From UBA6183 sp943372215 (GTDB taxonomy: Bacteria; Bacteroidota; Bacteroidia; UKL13-3): a stretch of DNA of 64,000 nt. Within the stretch, counting starts at the first letter, position 1, and every line of letters begins with the position of its first letter. The stretch covers positions 159,222 to 223,221 of the forward strand of contig CALRXU020000006.1 in the NCBI GenBank assembly GCA_943372215.1, in the 5' to 3' direction. The notes below the pieces were generated by a model. That model was not told where the DNA came from. It ran no database searches and was given only the letters and a program-made list of their open reading frames with translations. Below are positions 51,399 through 61,087 of the stretch, piece after piece. A program made the position numbers and the translations under genes.

Positions 51399-54300
51399 TT
51401 ATTGAATCACCAGTTTTGTTACTAAACCAGTTGCATCTTGTAAAAAGTAAATGCCTTTTTCAAATCCTGTTAAAGGAATACGAACCTGAGTGTCGTTGAA
51501 TTGCTTTTCATAAACAAGCTTTCCTGCTACATCATATAATGACACTTTGCCAATGGCTTCGTTGTGTTGGTTTTGCAAGGTTATTTCATCTATTGCTGGA
51601 TTCGGGTAAAAGGTGAGGTTGTTTTTCTGATTGGTTTTTTCATTTACCACTACTACTGAAGAGTATTTGTTGTCTTGCTGATTTAATTCAACAATATGAA
51701 GCCTGTAATAAACCGTTCCTTTTGCTTGTTTGTCAATATAGGTGTATGTTGTTTTTTCACCAGTATTTTTAGCCTTAACCAAATCAATACTAGTAAAGTT
51801 TTTGCCATCATCAGCACGTTGTATTTCATAATACTGGATGTTTTTTTCTGCGGCAACTTCCCATGTAAGTGTATTGATTCCAGCTTTTCCTTGTGCAGTA
51901 AAAGATAGCAACTGTACAGGCAATGCACTTAATAAATCAGTAAATACAACTTGGAAACGATTGCCAGAAGTAGCCGGAATACTATTGTTAATGCTAAAGG
52001 CGTAAGTGGGGGTATTTCTTACATTAATCCAATTGTTGTTATATAAATCTATTAAGAAGATATTTTTTAATGGATTTACGGTTCCAAGTTCTTCAAAACT
52101 TAACCAGTAATTGCCGTTTGCAGTAGATGTTGTTCTAAGAGTAAAAGTATCTGTAGCGTTAAACACCAGATTAGGCACCACGTTGCGTTGGGTGAGTTTG
52201 GTATCAGGTGTAACAAAGCCTACGTTAATTCTGGTGTTCATAAACTTAATCGCATCCTGATTAAATACATATTGTTTAGACGCGCTGGCATCAAATTTTA
52301 ACCAGGCCACATCAAAGCGAGTTGAGTCTTGAAACATTTTAACAGTAAACGGGGCGAGTTGTGTTTTAAAGTATGCGGTTGGGTTGCTTGTAACCTTATC
52401 ATCTTCTTCAAAAGTTACGCTTTGCCCGGTGTTATCAACCTGTACAAAAAAGCCTTGACCGATGGCTATATGCTCATTTGCATTGGGGTCTCTGTTTACA
52501 TAATTTCCGGTAGTTGGGTTAAACACATAATAAGTAGTACTTACATTGGCCGTTTTATCAAGCATCGAATAATCAATTTCGCTTGGGTAAGGATTACCAA
52601 GGTAATTCCATCCGTCATCTGCTACGATACCCGTGGTGTTGTATGATAAATTAGTAGGAGGTAAAGTCCCTTTGTTAATGCTTCCTAAGAAATCAACGGC
52701 TGATGAATTGGGAGCTACACTATTGTCTGTTATTGAGGTGGTTTGTGAGCGATCACCACGATAAAATACCAACATCCCTAATCCAGCATCTAAGGTACTG
52801 CTTGTACCAGCAATACTTTTCCATCCTCTTCCATTACTGGGATTTTCTTCATAGGTTAAAATAGACGCACTGCTTCCCGATGCATCAAAACCATTTGTAG
52901 CCCCACCAGGTCCAGTTATAAAAATATCATCAGCCAATTGGCTATAATCAAATCCACTTACTGGGCTACTCATGGTTCGCCATCCTCTGTTGCCAGCCCC
53001 ACCCACAACAAAACGTTGTATGTTTACATTTCCAGTAACGTCAGAGCCTGTAATAATTTCACCTATACGTCCAGTGCCACTAATTGTTGATACCAGTGTA
53101 AGATTGCCATTAGAAATTAATGTGCCAGCGGTAGGTGTTAATGAGCCGCTCAACCTTAGCTCATTGCCCAATGTAATGTTAGAGCCTGATCTGTTTAAGG
53201 TAAAACTAGCCAATCTGTTAGTGGTACCAGGTGTAGTTTGGTCTAAGAATAGCGTTTCATCCTGAGCTGCTCCATTAACGGTGATGCTACCTCCATTAGA
53301 GCGGATGACACCAGTTGTGCGGCTTACATCACCTGCAATAACTAAATTGTTATTCCCAATATCCAGCGTATTTGCCCCCAAATCAAGAACTCCTGTTAGT
53401 TCTAGGTTTGATGATAAGGAAGTTGTTCCACTTGGAGGAGTAAAGTTATTCATTACAGCTGGTAAACCATAATTGATAATGCTGCCCCCTGCGTGTACCA
53501 GAGAGCCTGTACTGCCAATGGTTAAGTTATTGTTTGCATCAACAGTACCTGAGCTTAATGTAAGTGTACCATTTAATGTAACGGCTTTATCAAAAGTTAT
53601 GTTTGCGCTTGCTGTGATATTGTTTGCCGTAACACTAGCAAAATTAGCACCAAATGCAGTGGTTGTTGCTCCTGTAAATACGTAGTTGGCAGCATTGTTA
53701 AATGTTTTTGTTCCGCTAACCGTAATTACGCCACTCACACCTGAAGCATTATTGGTAGTTAATGTGCCACCTGATGAAAGTGTAAATGCACCTGCCCCGT
53801 TTATGGTGGTAGTTGTTAATGTTAAATTACCACTTGCTGAAACATTAAAGGTTGCACCGCTTGGCACTGATATATTGATACCTGGATTTAAGGTGCGCAA
53901 TAAGTTTATGGTGGTTGCACTTCCAATTACTATAGTGGTATTTGAACCAAAAGTTAATGTTCCTGTGCCGCTGATGTTTTGTGAAGTACCATTCAAGTTT
54001 AGGTTATTGGCGCTTGCAGGAGAAAACCCTAATGTTTGAGATGCCCCTACTGAGATGTTTCCAGTAATGGTGATACCGCCTGTTAGGTTTAAGTTTACTG
54101 CCGAACCAGCAGCTGTAACCGTTAAATTACCATTGATGGTTAATGCACTAGCGCCTGTTAATGTAGTTAACGCGTTTGCAGTGCAGTTAAACTCCAAATT
54201 GCCATAAGTACGACCACTTAAACTTGGGGATCCAGTTGATGCACCAAATATAAAATTACTACCGCTTTGGAATTGTACCCTTGAGTTTGGTTGGGTGATT

Positions 54301-57182
54301 GCAAATGGATTACTGCCTTCAATTTGGGTAAAAGTTGCGCCACTAGCAAAAACAACTCCATTGTATACGGTTCCACTATTTGGGCCAAAAACATTCCCTG
54401 AAAATCCTGTGGTGGTTAAATCACCTGAAGTAAAAGCGGCACCGTTATTAAAAGTTACCGAAGAAGCATCTGTTGGAATAAGGGTGTGTGCAGCTTGTGT
54501 AAACTTCATTGAGCCACTTACTGAGCCAGTAGCCCCAGAAGCAGTTACCAGTGACAAGGTATTGGTTCCGCTTATATTAAGCTCACAGCCAGAAGCAACG
54601 GTAAAGTCAGTACCAGTAGTATTGCCAATCGTTAATACCCTTCCGGTACTTGCTGCTTGCAGGGTAATTTTTGTGCTGCTACCAGAAACCTGTAACCTAC
54701 CTATGGTTTCAGTAGGTACAGCAGTTACTGTTAACGTGCTGTTAGAATTAAATACGATAATATCAGTACTTGCTGGTGTGGTTCTGGTAGGAGTCCAATT
54801 GCTTGCTGTTGCCCAACTTGCATTGTTTGCACCAGCCCATGTATAGGTTGGCAATGTAGTTGCAGCAGTTGTAGTTGGTGCGCTGGCAGTTAAATAATTG
54901 TACGTAGCAGCATTTGTGCCATCCCAAGTGTAAGGAACTACTAAAATATTGTAAGTGGTGTTTGCATTTAATCCTGTAATAGAAATTGATGTGCTTGGTG
55001 TGCCAGGCAAAGTAGTGGCACTTGTACTAAATATAGTACCAACTCCCGCAGCGGGTGCTTGTCCGTTTGTTGCGCTTAAGGTTGGTGTTCCTGTTGAATA
55101 AATAACTACGTATCCTGCTTGCGTAGCATCACTTCCTGGAAATGTTGCGGGAGTGTTAATGCTTAAATCAATGCTTGATGTGGTAAGGTTTGAAGTACTT
55201 AAGCTACTTGCTTGCACCGTTGGCGGGCTTGAAAGTGTGCGGAAACTTCCTTCACTACTTAATGTTGTTCCTCCGGTATTGGTAGCATATCCACTAAAAA
55301 AATACAAGGTTTGTGGGGTTAGAGAAGTGCGGCTATGAGTAAAAGCACTTACTGCTGTTCCGCCTTCTGCCAATGCATTATCCGTAGCAATTACTGGGGA
55401 TGATGTTTTGTAAACAGTTCCACGGGCCGATAAACTTGCTCCACCATCAGCAGTTACTGTTGCACCTAAAGTTGCACTGTTATGGGTAATGTTAGACGCC
55501 ACAGGTGTGGTAACGGTTGGTGTTCCTCCTGCCGTGGTTGCATTCCCAGTAGCGGGCGAAGTTGTTCTATAATTGGTATTGCTGGCAATGGTGCTATTGT
55601 ATTCAAAAATAGCGACATGGTAAGTAACACTAGCACTTAAACCAGTAACAGCTACCGAGGTGCCGTTTCCTGCAAATACAATTTTACAATCGCTATTAGG
55701 GCCTACAGCTGTGCCTGCTGAAAAATCAGAATTGGCAGTATACGAGGTGGCATCAACAGGGGTGAAGTTAACGGCTGATGTTGGCCTAACCACTACCAAG
55801 CGGTTATTACCGCCTGTTCCAGCAGCAAAATTAATGGTGAAGCTGTTTGAAGTGATGCTGCTAATATTGCTGAAAGTAGCTTGTGCAGACGGCTCAGTTG
55901 ATAAGCCATTAGCAGTTACTGCCACATTTTGTGAAGTAGCTCCTGTACTAACATGGGTGATATTACCAGATGATGTACCAACTGCTGTTGCTGGACTAAA
56001 TTGCGCATAAATAATGGGTCCTACACCTGCAGCGGCAGGAGTAAGGTTTAATGATGATGAGTAAGGTCCTCCTGGATTTAGAGACAATTCGTAATTGGTT
56101 GGTGCTGTAATCACTAGGTTATTGGTGAGGTTTGAGCCAGTAACGGTATACGTGTAATCTCCTGAAGAACTACCTGCCTCGGTATTTCCCAAATTAAGCG
56201 ATGCAAGGCTTGGTGTGATGGTTGGAGTGCCAACGGTTGTTCCGTTGCCAGAACTTTCAGCAGAGTAGTTGAACGCTTTATCTACGCTATAAACCTTGTA
56301 ATAATAAGTTACTCCGGTTGAGAGTCCCACATTATCAGTAAAACTTGTTCCTGTGCCAATGTATCTGATTGTCCCTGTTAAAGAACCTGTTCCATTGGTA
56401 TGTGTATTGCCTACGGAATAAATACCATTGGCATTTGGGTCATTATCGGCATTTGGGTTTACAGCATAACGCACCACCACATAACCTCCTCCATCAACGC
56501 CTCCTGATGCAGCTCCCCAACTTACATCCAATGTGGTTGCTGTTGGATTACTCACCGTAACGGTGCCAGGGGAGTTTGGGGCGGTGTTGTCAACTGCACC
56601 AGCGTAAACAACCAAGTCATCAATATCAACACTTACATTACCCCCATTGCCAGAAAAACGAACAATAGCAATTCCATTACTGGTTACAGTACCACCACCA
56701 AGTGTTACTGTGCTTTCATATTTAGTCCATACCCCAGAGGTTGAGTTTAATGTAGCAGTGGTTGTATAGGTAGGGCTACTTGTTCCATTAAATGATACGC
56801 CACTTTGAAATAAGGTAGCATTGGATGAACTCTTATAGTAAAATTGAATGCGATAAGCGGTGCTTGCCGCAGTAGCTAATTGCTGAGGTGATTGTAAAAC
56901 CCTTGTGGCTGTAGCTGAGTTGGACGATACCGTTGCAAAAGGACTTGATGAGCGCCCACCAGTTGCGGTAATTGTTCCCGTGGTATTGGCCGTGTTTTGC
57001 CTTGTCCAAGCGGAAGACGATAACGTGGTGCCTAATGATCCAGCAGTAGTGCCATCAAATCCTCCTTCAGTGTTCGGAAAGGAACCAATGACTTGTTGAC
57101 TGTAAGCCATGCCATTTGCAAGAATCAACAAAAGGCAAATAAGCTTACTGAAGTGTTTAAATATTCGGGTAACGTTAAGCAT
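51399..57182 (-). CDS. T9SS surface protein with fibronectin-type and beta-strand repeat domains (1,927 aa)
   Basis: Start ATG 57182 (MLNVTRIFKHFSKLICLLLI signal, cleaved after MAYSQ), because a TAGTTTTG promoter box lies just upstream and the longer reading begins with TTG. Order: a jelly-roll-like ligand-binding domain (~25-190, IQFYYKSSSNATLF, VDIDDLVVYAG); a fibronectin type III domain (~195-310, TVTVSNPTATTLDVSWG, YYYKVYSVDKAF); an Ig-like repeat (SLNLGNTEAGSSSGDYTYTV); two or three more FnIII-like units (ASNITHNSATLGATV, ISITGLNANTTYNILVVPYT); beta-strand repeats (~840-1430); the C-terminal module shared with two other giants (GNRGWRTMSSPVSGF, DDGWNYLGNPYPSEI); and a T9SS type A domain (LTFYPNPAIDEITLQN ... 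KGIYFLQDATG). Probable surface adhesin; ligand unknown. Confidence 0.88.
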   Translation of the reverse strand: MLNVTRIFKHFSKLICLLLILANGMAYSQQVIGSFPNTEGGFDGTTAGSLGTTLSSSAWTRQNTANTTGTITATGGRSSSPFATVSSNSATATRVLQSPQQLATAASTAYRIQFYYKSSSNATLFQSGVSFNGTSSPTYTTTATLNSTSGVWTKYESTVTLGGGTVTSNGIAIVRFSGNGGNVSVDIDDLVVYAGAVDNTAPNSPGTVTVSNPTATTLDVSWGAASGGVDGGGYVVVRYAVNPNADNDPNANGIYSVGNTHTNGTGSLTGTIRYIGTGTSFTDNVGLSTGVTYYYKVYSVDKAFNYSAESSGNGTTVGTPTITPSLASLNLGNTEAGSSSGDYTYTVTGSNLTNNLVITAPTNYELSLNPGGPYSSSLNLTPAAAGVGPIIYAQFSPATAVGTSSGNITHVSTGATSQNVAVTANGLSTEPSAQATFSNISSITSNSFTINFAAGTGGNNRLVVVRPTSAVNFTPVDATSYTANSDFSAGTAVGPNSDCKIVFAGNGTSVAVTGLSASVTYHVAIFEYNSTIASNTNYRTTSPATGNATTAGGTPTVTTPVASNITHNSATLGATVTADGGASLSARGTVYKTSSPVIATDNALAEGGTAVSAFTHSRTSLTPQTLYFFSGYATNTGGTTLSSEGSFRTLSSPPTVQASSLSTSNLTTSSIDLSINTPATFPGSDATQAGYVVIYSTGTPTLSATNGQAPAAGVGTIFSTSATTLPGTPSTSISITGLNANTTYNILVVPYTWDGTNAATYNYLTASAPTTTAATTLPTYTWAGANNASWATASNWTPTRTTPASTDIIVFNSNSTLTVTAVPTETIGRLQVSGSSTKITLQAASTGRVLTIGNTTGTDFTVASGCELNISGTNTLSLVTASGATGSVSGSMKFTQAAHTLIPTDASSVTFNNGAAFTSGDLTTTGFSGNVFGPNSGTVYNGVVFASGATFTQIEGSNPFAITQPNSRVQFQSGSNFIFGASTGSPSLSGRTYGNLEFNCTANALTTLTGASALTINGNLTVTAAGSAVNLNLTGGITITGNISVGASQTLGFSPASANNLNLNGTSQNISGTGTLTFGSNTTIVIGSATTINLLRTLNPGINISVPSGATFNVSASGNLTLTTTTINGAGAFTLSSGGTLTTNNASGVSGVITVSGTKTFNNAANYVFTGATTTAFGANFASVTANNITASANITFDKAVTLNGTLTLSSGTVDANNNLTIGSTGSLVHAGGSIINYGLPAVMNNFTPPSGTTSLSSNLELTGVLDLGANTLDIGNNNLVIAGDVSRTTGVIRSNGGSITVNGAAQDETLFLDQTTPGTTNRLASFTLNRSGSNITLGNELRLSGSLTPTAGTLISNGNLTLVSTISGTGRIGEIITGSDVTGNVNIQRFVVGGAGNRGWRTMSSPVSGFDYSQLADDIFITGPGGATNGFDASGSSASILTYEENPSNGRGWKSIAGTSSTLDAGLGMLVFYRGDRSQTTSITDNSVAPNSSAVDFLGSINKGTLPPTNLSYNTTGIVADDGWNYLGNPYPSEIDYSMLDKTANVSTTYYVFNPTTGNYVNRDPNANEHIAIGQGFFVQVDNTGQSVTFEEDDKVTSNPTAYFKTQLAPFTVKMFQDSTRFDVAWLKFDASASKQYVFNQDAIKFMNTRINVGFVTPDTKLTQRNVVPNLVFNATDTFTLRTTSTANGNYWLSFEELGTVNPLKNIFLIDLYNNNWINVRNTPTYAFSINNSIPATSGNRFQVVFTDLLSALPVQLLSFTAQGKAGINTLTWEVAAEKNIQYYEIQRADDGKNFTSIDLVKAKNTGEKTTYTYIDKQAKGTVYYRLHIVELNQQDNKYSSVVVVNEKTNQKNNLTFYPNPAIDEITLQNQHNEAIGKVSLYDVAGKLVYEKQFNDTQVRIPLTGFEKGIYFLQDATGLVTKLVIQ

Positions 57183-57205
57183 ATCTTTTTTATTTAAAGT
57201 ACCAA

Positions 57206-57213
57206 CAAAACTA
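57206..57213 (-). promoter_or_regulatory. -7 box of the 1,927-residue gene
   Basis: TAGTTTTG on the minus strand matches TAnnTTTG and lies 23 bases upstream of ATG 57182 but downstream of the alternative TTG at 57299, so it decides the start. No clear -33 element was seen. Confidence 0.4.
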
Positions 57214-57390
57214 GCTAAAAGCGTTAACTTTAAAGGAAATTGAATGTTAAACTTTTGAACGGTGTTGTTAATAAGATAAGCTGCGTTTATAAGAAACAAG
57301 ACAACGGTTTATGCAATTACTATAATAGCAAGTTGCTTCTTACCGCAATAAGGGCAGGTTATTTTGTATAAACAGCAATTTGGCCGATTT

Positions 57391-57963
57391 TTATTGCAGG
57401 TAAATAAGCTTGAATTCTAACTTTTTAGCCAACGAGCTATAGTAAAGTTTGATGCGTTGCAGCACGGTTTCAATATTTCTAAACTCCTGCAACATATCTA
57501 TTAACAAAATATCAAACACACTGCCCTCAACAAACTTAATTTCTTTGCCAAACCCACATACACACAGGGCATTGGTTTTACGCAAAAAACGTTTGATATT
57601 ACGCAAATCAGTATTTAAGGTATGGCAAGTACCAAAGTGAATAATCTTATCATGGCAGTTAGGGCCTAACATATCGGCAAGTTCATCCAATGTAATCCGC
57701 TCTTTGCCAATAAGTATTTCGTTGGGTTTGCCATGAAAAGCAATATAAATAATGCTAAAGTTTTTGTATTTGCGCAACCGAACCTGTTGCAGGTAATATT
57801 CCAGGTTCTCCCTAGTACCACAATGGCGGTGAATATAATTGATATCGCGGTTTTGTTTTAGAAACATCAGCACAGCCTGCACACTGGTTTGTTGTTTTAA
57901 ATCTTTGCTCCAATCTCCTTCTAAACAAAAAATATCTTTATCGTATGATTTGGAGTAGCGCAT
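57391..57963 (-). CDS. Caspase/CHAT-fold-like protein, DUF6642-type
   Basis: 190 residues from ATG 57963; the longer frame begins with TTG within the ftsZ terminator region. The N-terminus DIFCLEGDWSKDL fits the family I know as DUF6642 (name from memory). IIYIAFHGKPNEILIG (His ~77) and IIHFGTCHTL (Cys ~113) have the spacing and strand context of a caspase-type His-Cys dyad, with FHG in place of SGHG and GTC in place of DSC. LCVCGFGKEIKFVEGSVFDI could be the following strand and helix. No signal peptide or extra domain. It lies downstream of ftsZ on the same strand but after a strong terminator, so it is probably transcribed separately. Protease activity is inferred from the dyad only. Confidence 0.65.
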   Translation of the reverse strand: MRYSKSYDKDIFCLEGDWSKDLKQQTSVQAVLMFLKQNRDINYIHRHCGTRENLEYYLQQVRLRKYKNFSIIYIAFHGKPNEILIGKERITLDELADMLGPNCHDKIIHFGTCHTLNTDLRNIKRFLRKTNALCVCGFGKEIKFVEGSVFDILLIDMLQEFRNIETVLQRIKLYYSSLAKKLEFKLIYLQ

Positions 57964-58026
57964 GGTTGAATTAAATCTGAAATGGTTGAATATGAATAAC
58001 GCAATATTGGAATAAATCTTATTCAA

Positions 58027-58058
58027 AAAAAAGCCTCACTGTTGGGCGAGGCTTTTTT
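58027..58058 (-). terminator. Terminator of the murG-ftsZ transcript
   Basis: AAAAAAGCCTC (58027-58037) pairs with GAGGCTTTTTT (58048-58058) around a 10-base loop. In the minus direction it begins 4 bases after the ftsZ stop and ends in a T-tract. Confidence 0.85.
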
Positions 58059-58062
58059 AAAT

Positions 58063-59754
58063 TTAGTCTACATTATCATGTAAAAAACTGTTGTTGGTTC
58101 GTATACCATTGTTTGTACCATCGTCAAACAAACTTAGTCTTGATACCGCATTTTCAGAAGAGTGCGGAACCTCATTTAATTTTTTTTGCCTGCGCAGGTA
58201 AGCTGGTTCTTTTTCTAAATCACGCAACCCTATTGGGGTGTTGATTTGCAAATTGAGCTCTTTTATTTTTTTTAGCCTGGCAATGCTTTGTTTAATCCGC
58301 TCTTCTTGTTCAGAGTTGGTGGTGGTGTCTTCCAGTTCAAACTCAAACTCTTCTTCAAGGCTTTGTTCAACTGTTTCCTCCACTTTCATCATGGGTTGTT
58401 CAACCTCTGTTATCGGTGCTTCTGGTTCTTCTATGGCAAAAGGTTCTTCTATCTCCTCTTTTATAGGGTCCATCGGCTTAATAAATGGTTCTACAATGAT
58501 TTCTTTTTCAATTACATCGTCTGGTTCAAGTGTAACAATTTCTTGTTTAACTTCAGCTACAGGCTCATCCATAATAAGCTCAAACCTGATTTCTTTTGGT
58601 TCATCCTCAACCGGCTTTACAGCTATAGCTTCAACGGGTTTAGCTTCTTCAATAGGTTGTATGCTTTGTTTAACGGCATCGGCAAGTGGGTTACCAATAA
58701 CCATTTGTGGTTTAGCAGGCGGCTCATACAATACGTGCTTGGTTTTTTGCTCGCTGCTATTGTTTTGGGTGTAAATAATTTTATTCTCCCTGCTTTCAAA
58801 ACCAGTACAAATAATGGTTACAGAAAGTTTATCTCCTAAGGTTTCATCAATAGAAGTTCCAAAAATCACATCAGCAGTTTGGCCAGCTTCTTCTTGAATA
58901 TAATTAGAGATCATGTCAATCTCATCCATCAGCACTTCGTTTGCGCCAAATGAAATATTCAACAAAATGTTTTTCGCTCCCTTAATTTGGTTGTCATTTA
59001 ACAGCGGAGAAGCCAAGGCTGCTTTAACGGCATCCATGGCACGGTTTTCACCTTCTGCACTTGCACTACCCATTAAGGCCACGCCACTATTGCGCATTAC
59101 TGTTTTTACGTCCTCAAAATCCACGTTAATATAGCCTGGGTAAGTGATAATTTCAGCAATACCTTTTGCGGCAATGGTTAAAATATCGTTGGCGTGGCTA
59201 AAAGCAGTACGTATAGGGAGGTTGCCATACATTTCTTTGATTTTGTCGTTATTAATAACAAGCAAACAATCTACACTGCGTTTTAACTGCTCAATGCCTT
59301 CTTCGGCATGTCCTTTACGTTTTTTACCTTCAAAACTAAAAGGGGTGGTAACAATACCAACGGTTAAAATATCAAGTTCGCGTGCTGCTTTGGCAATTAC
59401 TGGTGCTGCACCAGTTCCTGTGCCACCACCCATGCCTGCTGTAACAAACAACATTTTGGTGTTTACACCCAACACTTCAATAATGTCTTCAATAGCTTCC
59501 ATGGCGCTGTTATGGCCTTTTTCGGGGTCAGCACCAGCACCTAAACCAGCTGTTAAGCCAACGCCTAGTTGGATTTTATTGGGAATGGGGCTTGCTTCTA
59601 AAGCCTGCAAATCAGTATTGCAAATCACAAAGTCAACACCTTTAATGCCTTGGTTAAACATGTGGTTAACGGCATTACCGCCTCCACCGCCAACACCCAA
59701 TACTTTGATGATGCTCGATTTATCTTTAGGCAAATCAAATTTTAAACCATTCAT
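58063..59754 (-). CDS. ftsZ: Cell division GTPase FtsZ
   Basis: Tubulin-like GTPase forming the Z-ring at mid-cell. 563 residues. The GTPase core (1 to ~325) has VGGGGGNAVNHM (~21-32), the tubulin signature GMGGGTGTGAAP (~107-118) and NVDFEDVKTVM (T7/H8 region). It is followed by an unusually long acidic, Glu/Pro/Val-rich linker (~330-505, e.g. EEEFEFELEDTTT). The C-terminal part (PAYLRRQKKLNEVPHSS ... NNSFLHDNVD) is the conserved tail of Bacteroidota FtsZ, expected to bind FtsA. It is the last gene of the cluster, 20 bases after ftsA, followed by a terminator. Confidence 0.97.
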   Translation of the reverse strand: MNGLKFDLPKDKSSIIKVLGVGGGGGNAVNHMFNQGIKGVDFVICNTDLQALEASPIPNKIQLGVGLTAGLGAGADPEKGHNSAMEAIEDIIEVLGVNTKMLFVTAGMGGGTGTGAAPVIAKAARELDILTVGIVTTPFSFEGKKRKGHAEEGIEQLKRSVDCLLVINNDKIKEMYGNLPIRTAFSHANDILTIAAKGIAEIITYPGYINVDFEDVKTVMRNSGVALMGSASAEGENRAMDAVKAALASPLLNDNQIKGAKNILLNISFGANEVLMDEIDMISNYIQEEAGQTADVIFGTSIDETLGDKLSVTIICTGFESRENKIIYTQNNSSEQKTKHVLYEPPAKPQMVIGNPLADAVKQSIQPIEEAKPVEAIAVKPVEDEPKEIRFELIMDEPVAEVKQEIVTLEPDDVIEKEIIVEPFIKPMDPIKEEIEEPFAIEEPEAPITEVEQPMMKVEETVEQSLEEEFEFELEDTTTNSEQEERIKQSIARLKKIKELNLQINTPIGLRDLEKEPAYLRRQKKLNEVPHSSENAVSRLSLFDDGTNNGIRTNNSFLHDNVD

Positions 59755-59774
59755 AATTATTCCTTTCTTTTTAA

Positions 59775-61082
59775 TTAAAAATCTTTCATATCATCATCAT
59801 TCAACCAAGCCATTCCCTTTTCTAGCCATGAGCCTAAAAAACCGCCTGTTTTTTTGGTTGATTTAATGTCTGTTTCTTGTTGTTCTTGAGTCTCGTCAAT
59901 CACAATGTCGCTGGTTTCGTTTAAGCCTTTAATAACCAACCCTACACCAGTTGCATACATGGGACTTTTAATTTCATCCACAATTGATTTAGAGATGTGC
60001 TCGTTGGGATAACCAATACGGGTATCCATGCCCGTAACATATTCCACCAGTTTGCTTAAGTCTTTTAGTTGCGAGCCACCACCGGTAATTACAATACCTG
60101 CATTTAGTTTGCGCTCAAGTCCTGAACTTTTTATTTGGTAAAGTACTGATTCGAAAATTTCTTCTACACGAGCCTGGATAACCATGGCAAGGTTTTTTAC
60201 CGAAACCTCTTTTGGAGGGCGGCCATGAAAACCAGGGATGCATACAATCTCATTTTCTTTATTTTCTTCGGCAACTGCCGATCCAAATTTTACTTTTAAC
60301 AATTCCGCTTGATTGCGCAATACTTGGCAGCCTTCTACCACATCATCTGTAATAATATTGCCACCAAAAGGAATCACTGCCGTATGGCGGATAATACCGT
60401 TTCTAAAAATAGCCACATCAGTAGTACCGCCTCCAATATCTACCAAACAAACACCTGCTTCCATTTCTTCAGGAGTCAATACTGCTTCAGCAGAAGAAAG
60501 TGGCTCAAGAATCAAATCAGCCACATCTAAACCCGCACGGTGCACGCTTTTGTTGATGTTTTTAATGGCTTCAACGTGGCCAGTAATGATATGAAAGTTT
60601 GCTGAAAGGCGAACACCTGCAATACCTACTGGGTCAGCCACATCAGCAAAATCATCAACCTGGTACTCCTGTGGCAATACGTGAATAATTTTATCACCAG
60701 GAGGCAAGGCCAATTTTTCAGTTTCTTTAATGAATGAAATCACTTCTTCCAGCACAATCTCATCTTCTGGATTATTTCTGCTTACACTATTGCGGTGCTG
60801 TTTACTTTTGATGTGTTGGCCTGCAATGCCAACATGCACTGAGTTGATTTCAATGCGGATGTTTCCACCCTGCATAGATGCCTTTGCTTTATCAATGGCT
60901 TCGCGGATGGCTTTTACTGTTTTATCAATATTGCGTACCTCACCACGTATTACACCCAGTGAATCGGCCTTACCCATGCCCAGTATTTCTACTTTGCCAA
61001 ACTCGTTTTTAGTGCCAACAATGGCACACACTTTTGTGGTCCCAATATCTAACCCTACAATAACTTTTTTTGTTTGCTCCAT
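59775..61082 (-). CDS. ftsA: Cell division protein FtsA
   Basis: Actin-fold ATPase that tethers FtsZ to the membrane. 435 residues. Nucleotide-binding segments GLDIGTTKVCAIVG (~10-23) and CLVDIGGGTTDVAIF are clear; between them is the 1C domain (INSVHVGIAGQHIKSKQH). IVITGGGSQLKDLSKL is the adenosine motif. The C-terminal GGFLGSWLEKGMAWLNDDD is the amphipathic membrane-targeting helix. It is 5 bases after ftsQ and 20 before ftsZ. Confidence 0.97.
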   Translation of the reverse strand: MEQTKKVIVGLDIGTTKVCAIVGTKNEFGKVEILGMGKADSLGVIRGEVRNIDKTVKAIREAIDKAKASMQGGNIRIEINSVHVGIAGQHIKSKQHRNSVSRNNPEDEIVLEEVISFIKETEKLALPPGDKIIHVLPQEYQVDDFADVADPVGIAGVRLSANFHIITGHVEAIKNINKSVHRAGLDVADLILEPLSSAEAVLTPEEMEAGVCLVDIGGGTTDVAIFRNGIIRHTAVIPFGGNIITDDVVEGCQVLRNQAELLKVKFGSAVAEENKENEIVCIPGFHGRPPKEVSVKNLAMVIQARVEEIFESVLYQIKSSGLERKLNAGIVITGGGSQLKDLSKLVEYVTGMDTRIGYPNEHISKSIVDEIKSPMYATGVGLVIKGLNETSDIVIDETQEQQETDIKSTKKTGGFLGSWLEKGMAWLNDDDMKDF

Positions 61083-61087
61083 TGCAA

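Noticed and set aside
57182..57299. N-terminal extensions of several ORFs starting with TTG or GTG (57299, 41938, 51194, 58026, 46320, 15744)
   Set aside because: Shorter ATG starts give proper signal peptides or family N-termini, and in two cases a -7 box lies inside or downstream of the extension.
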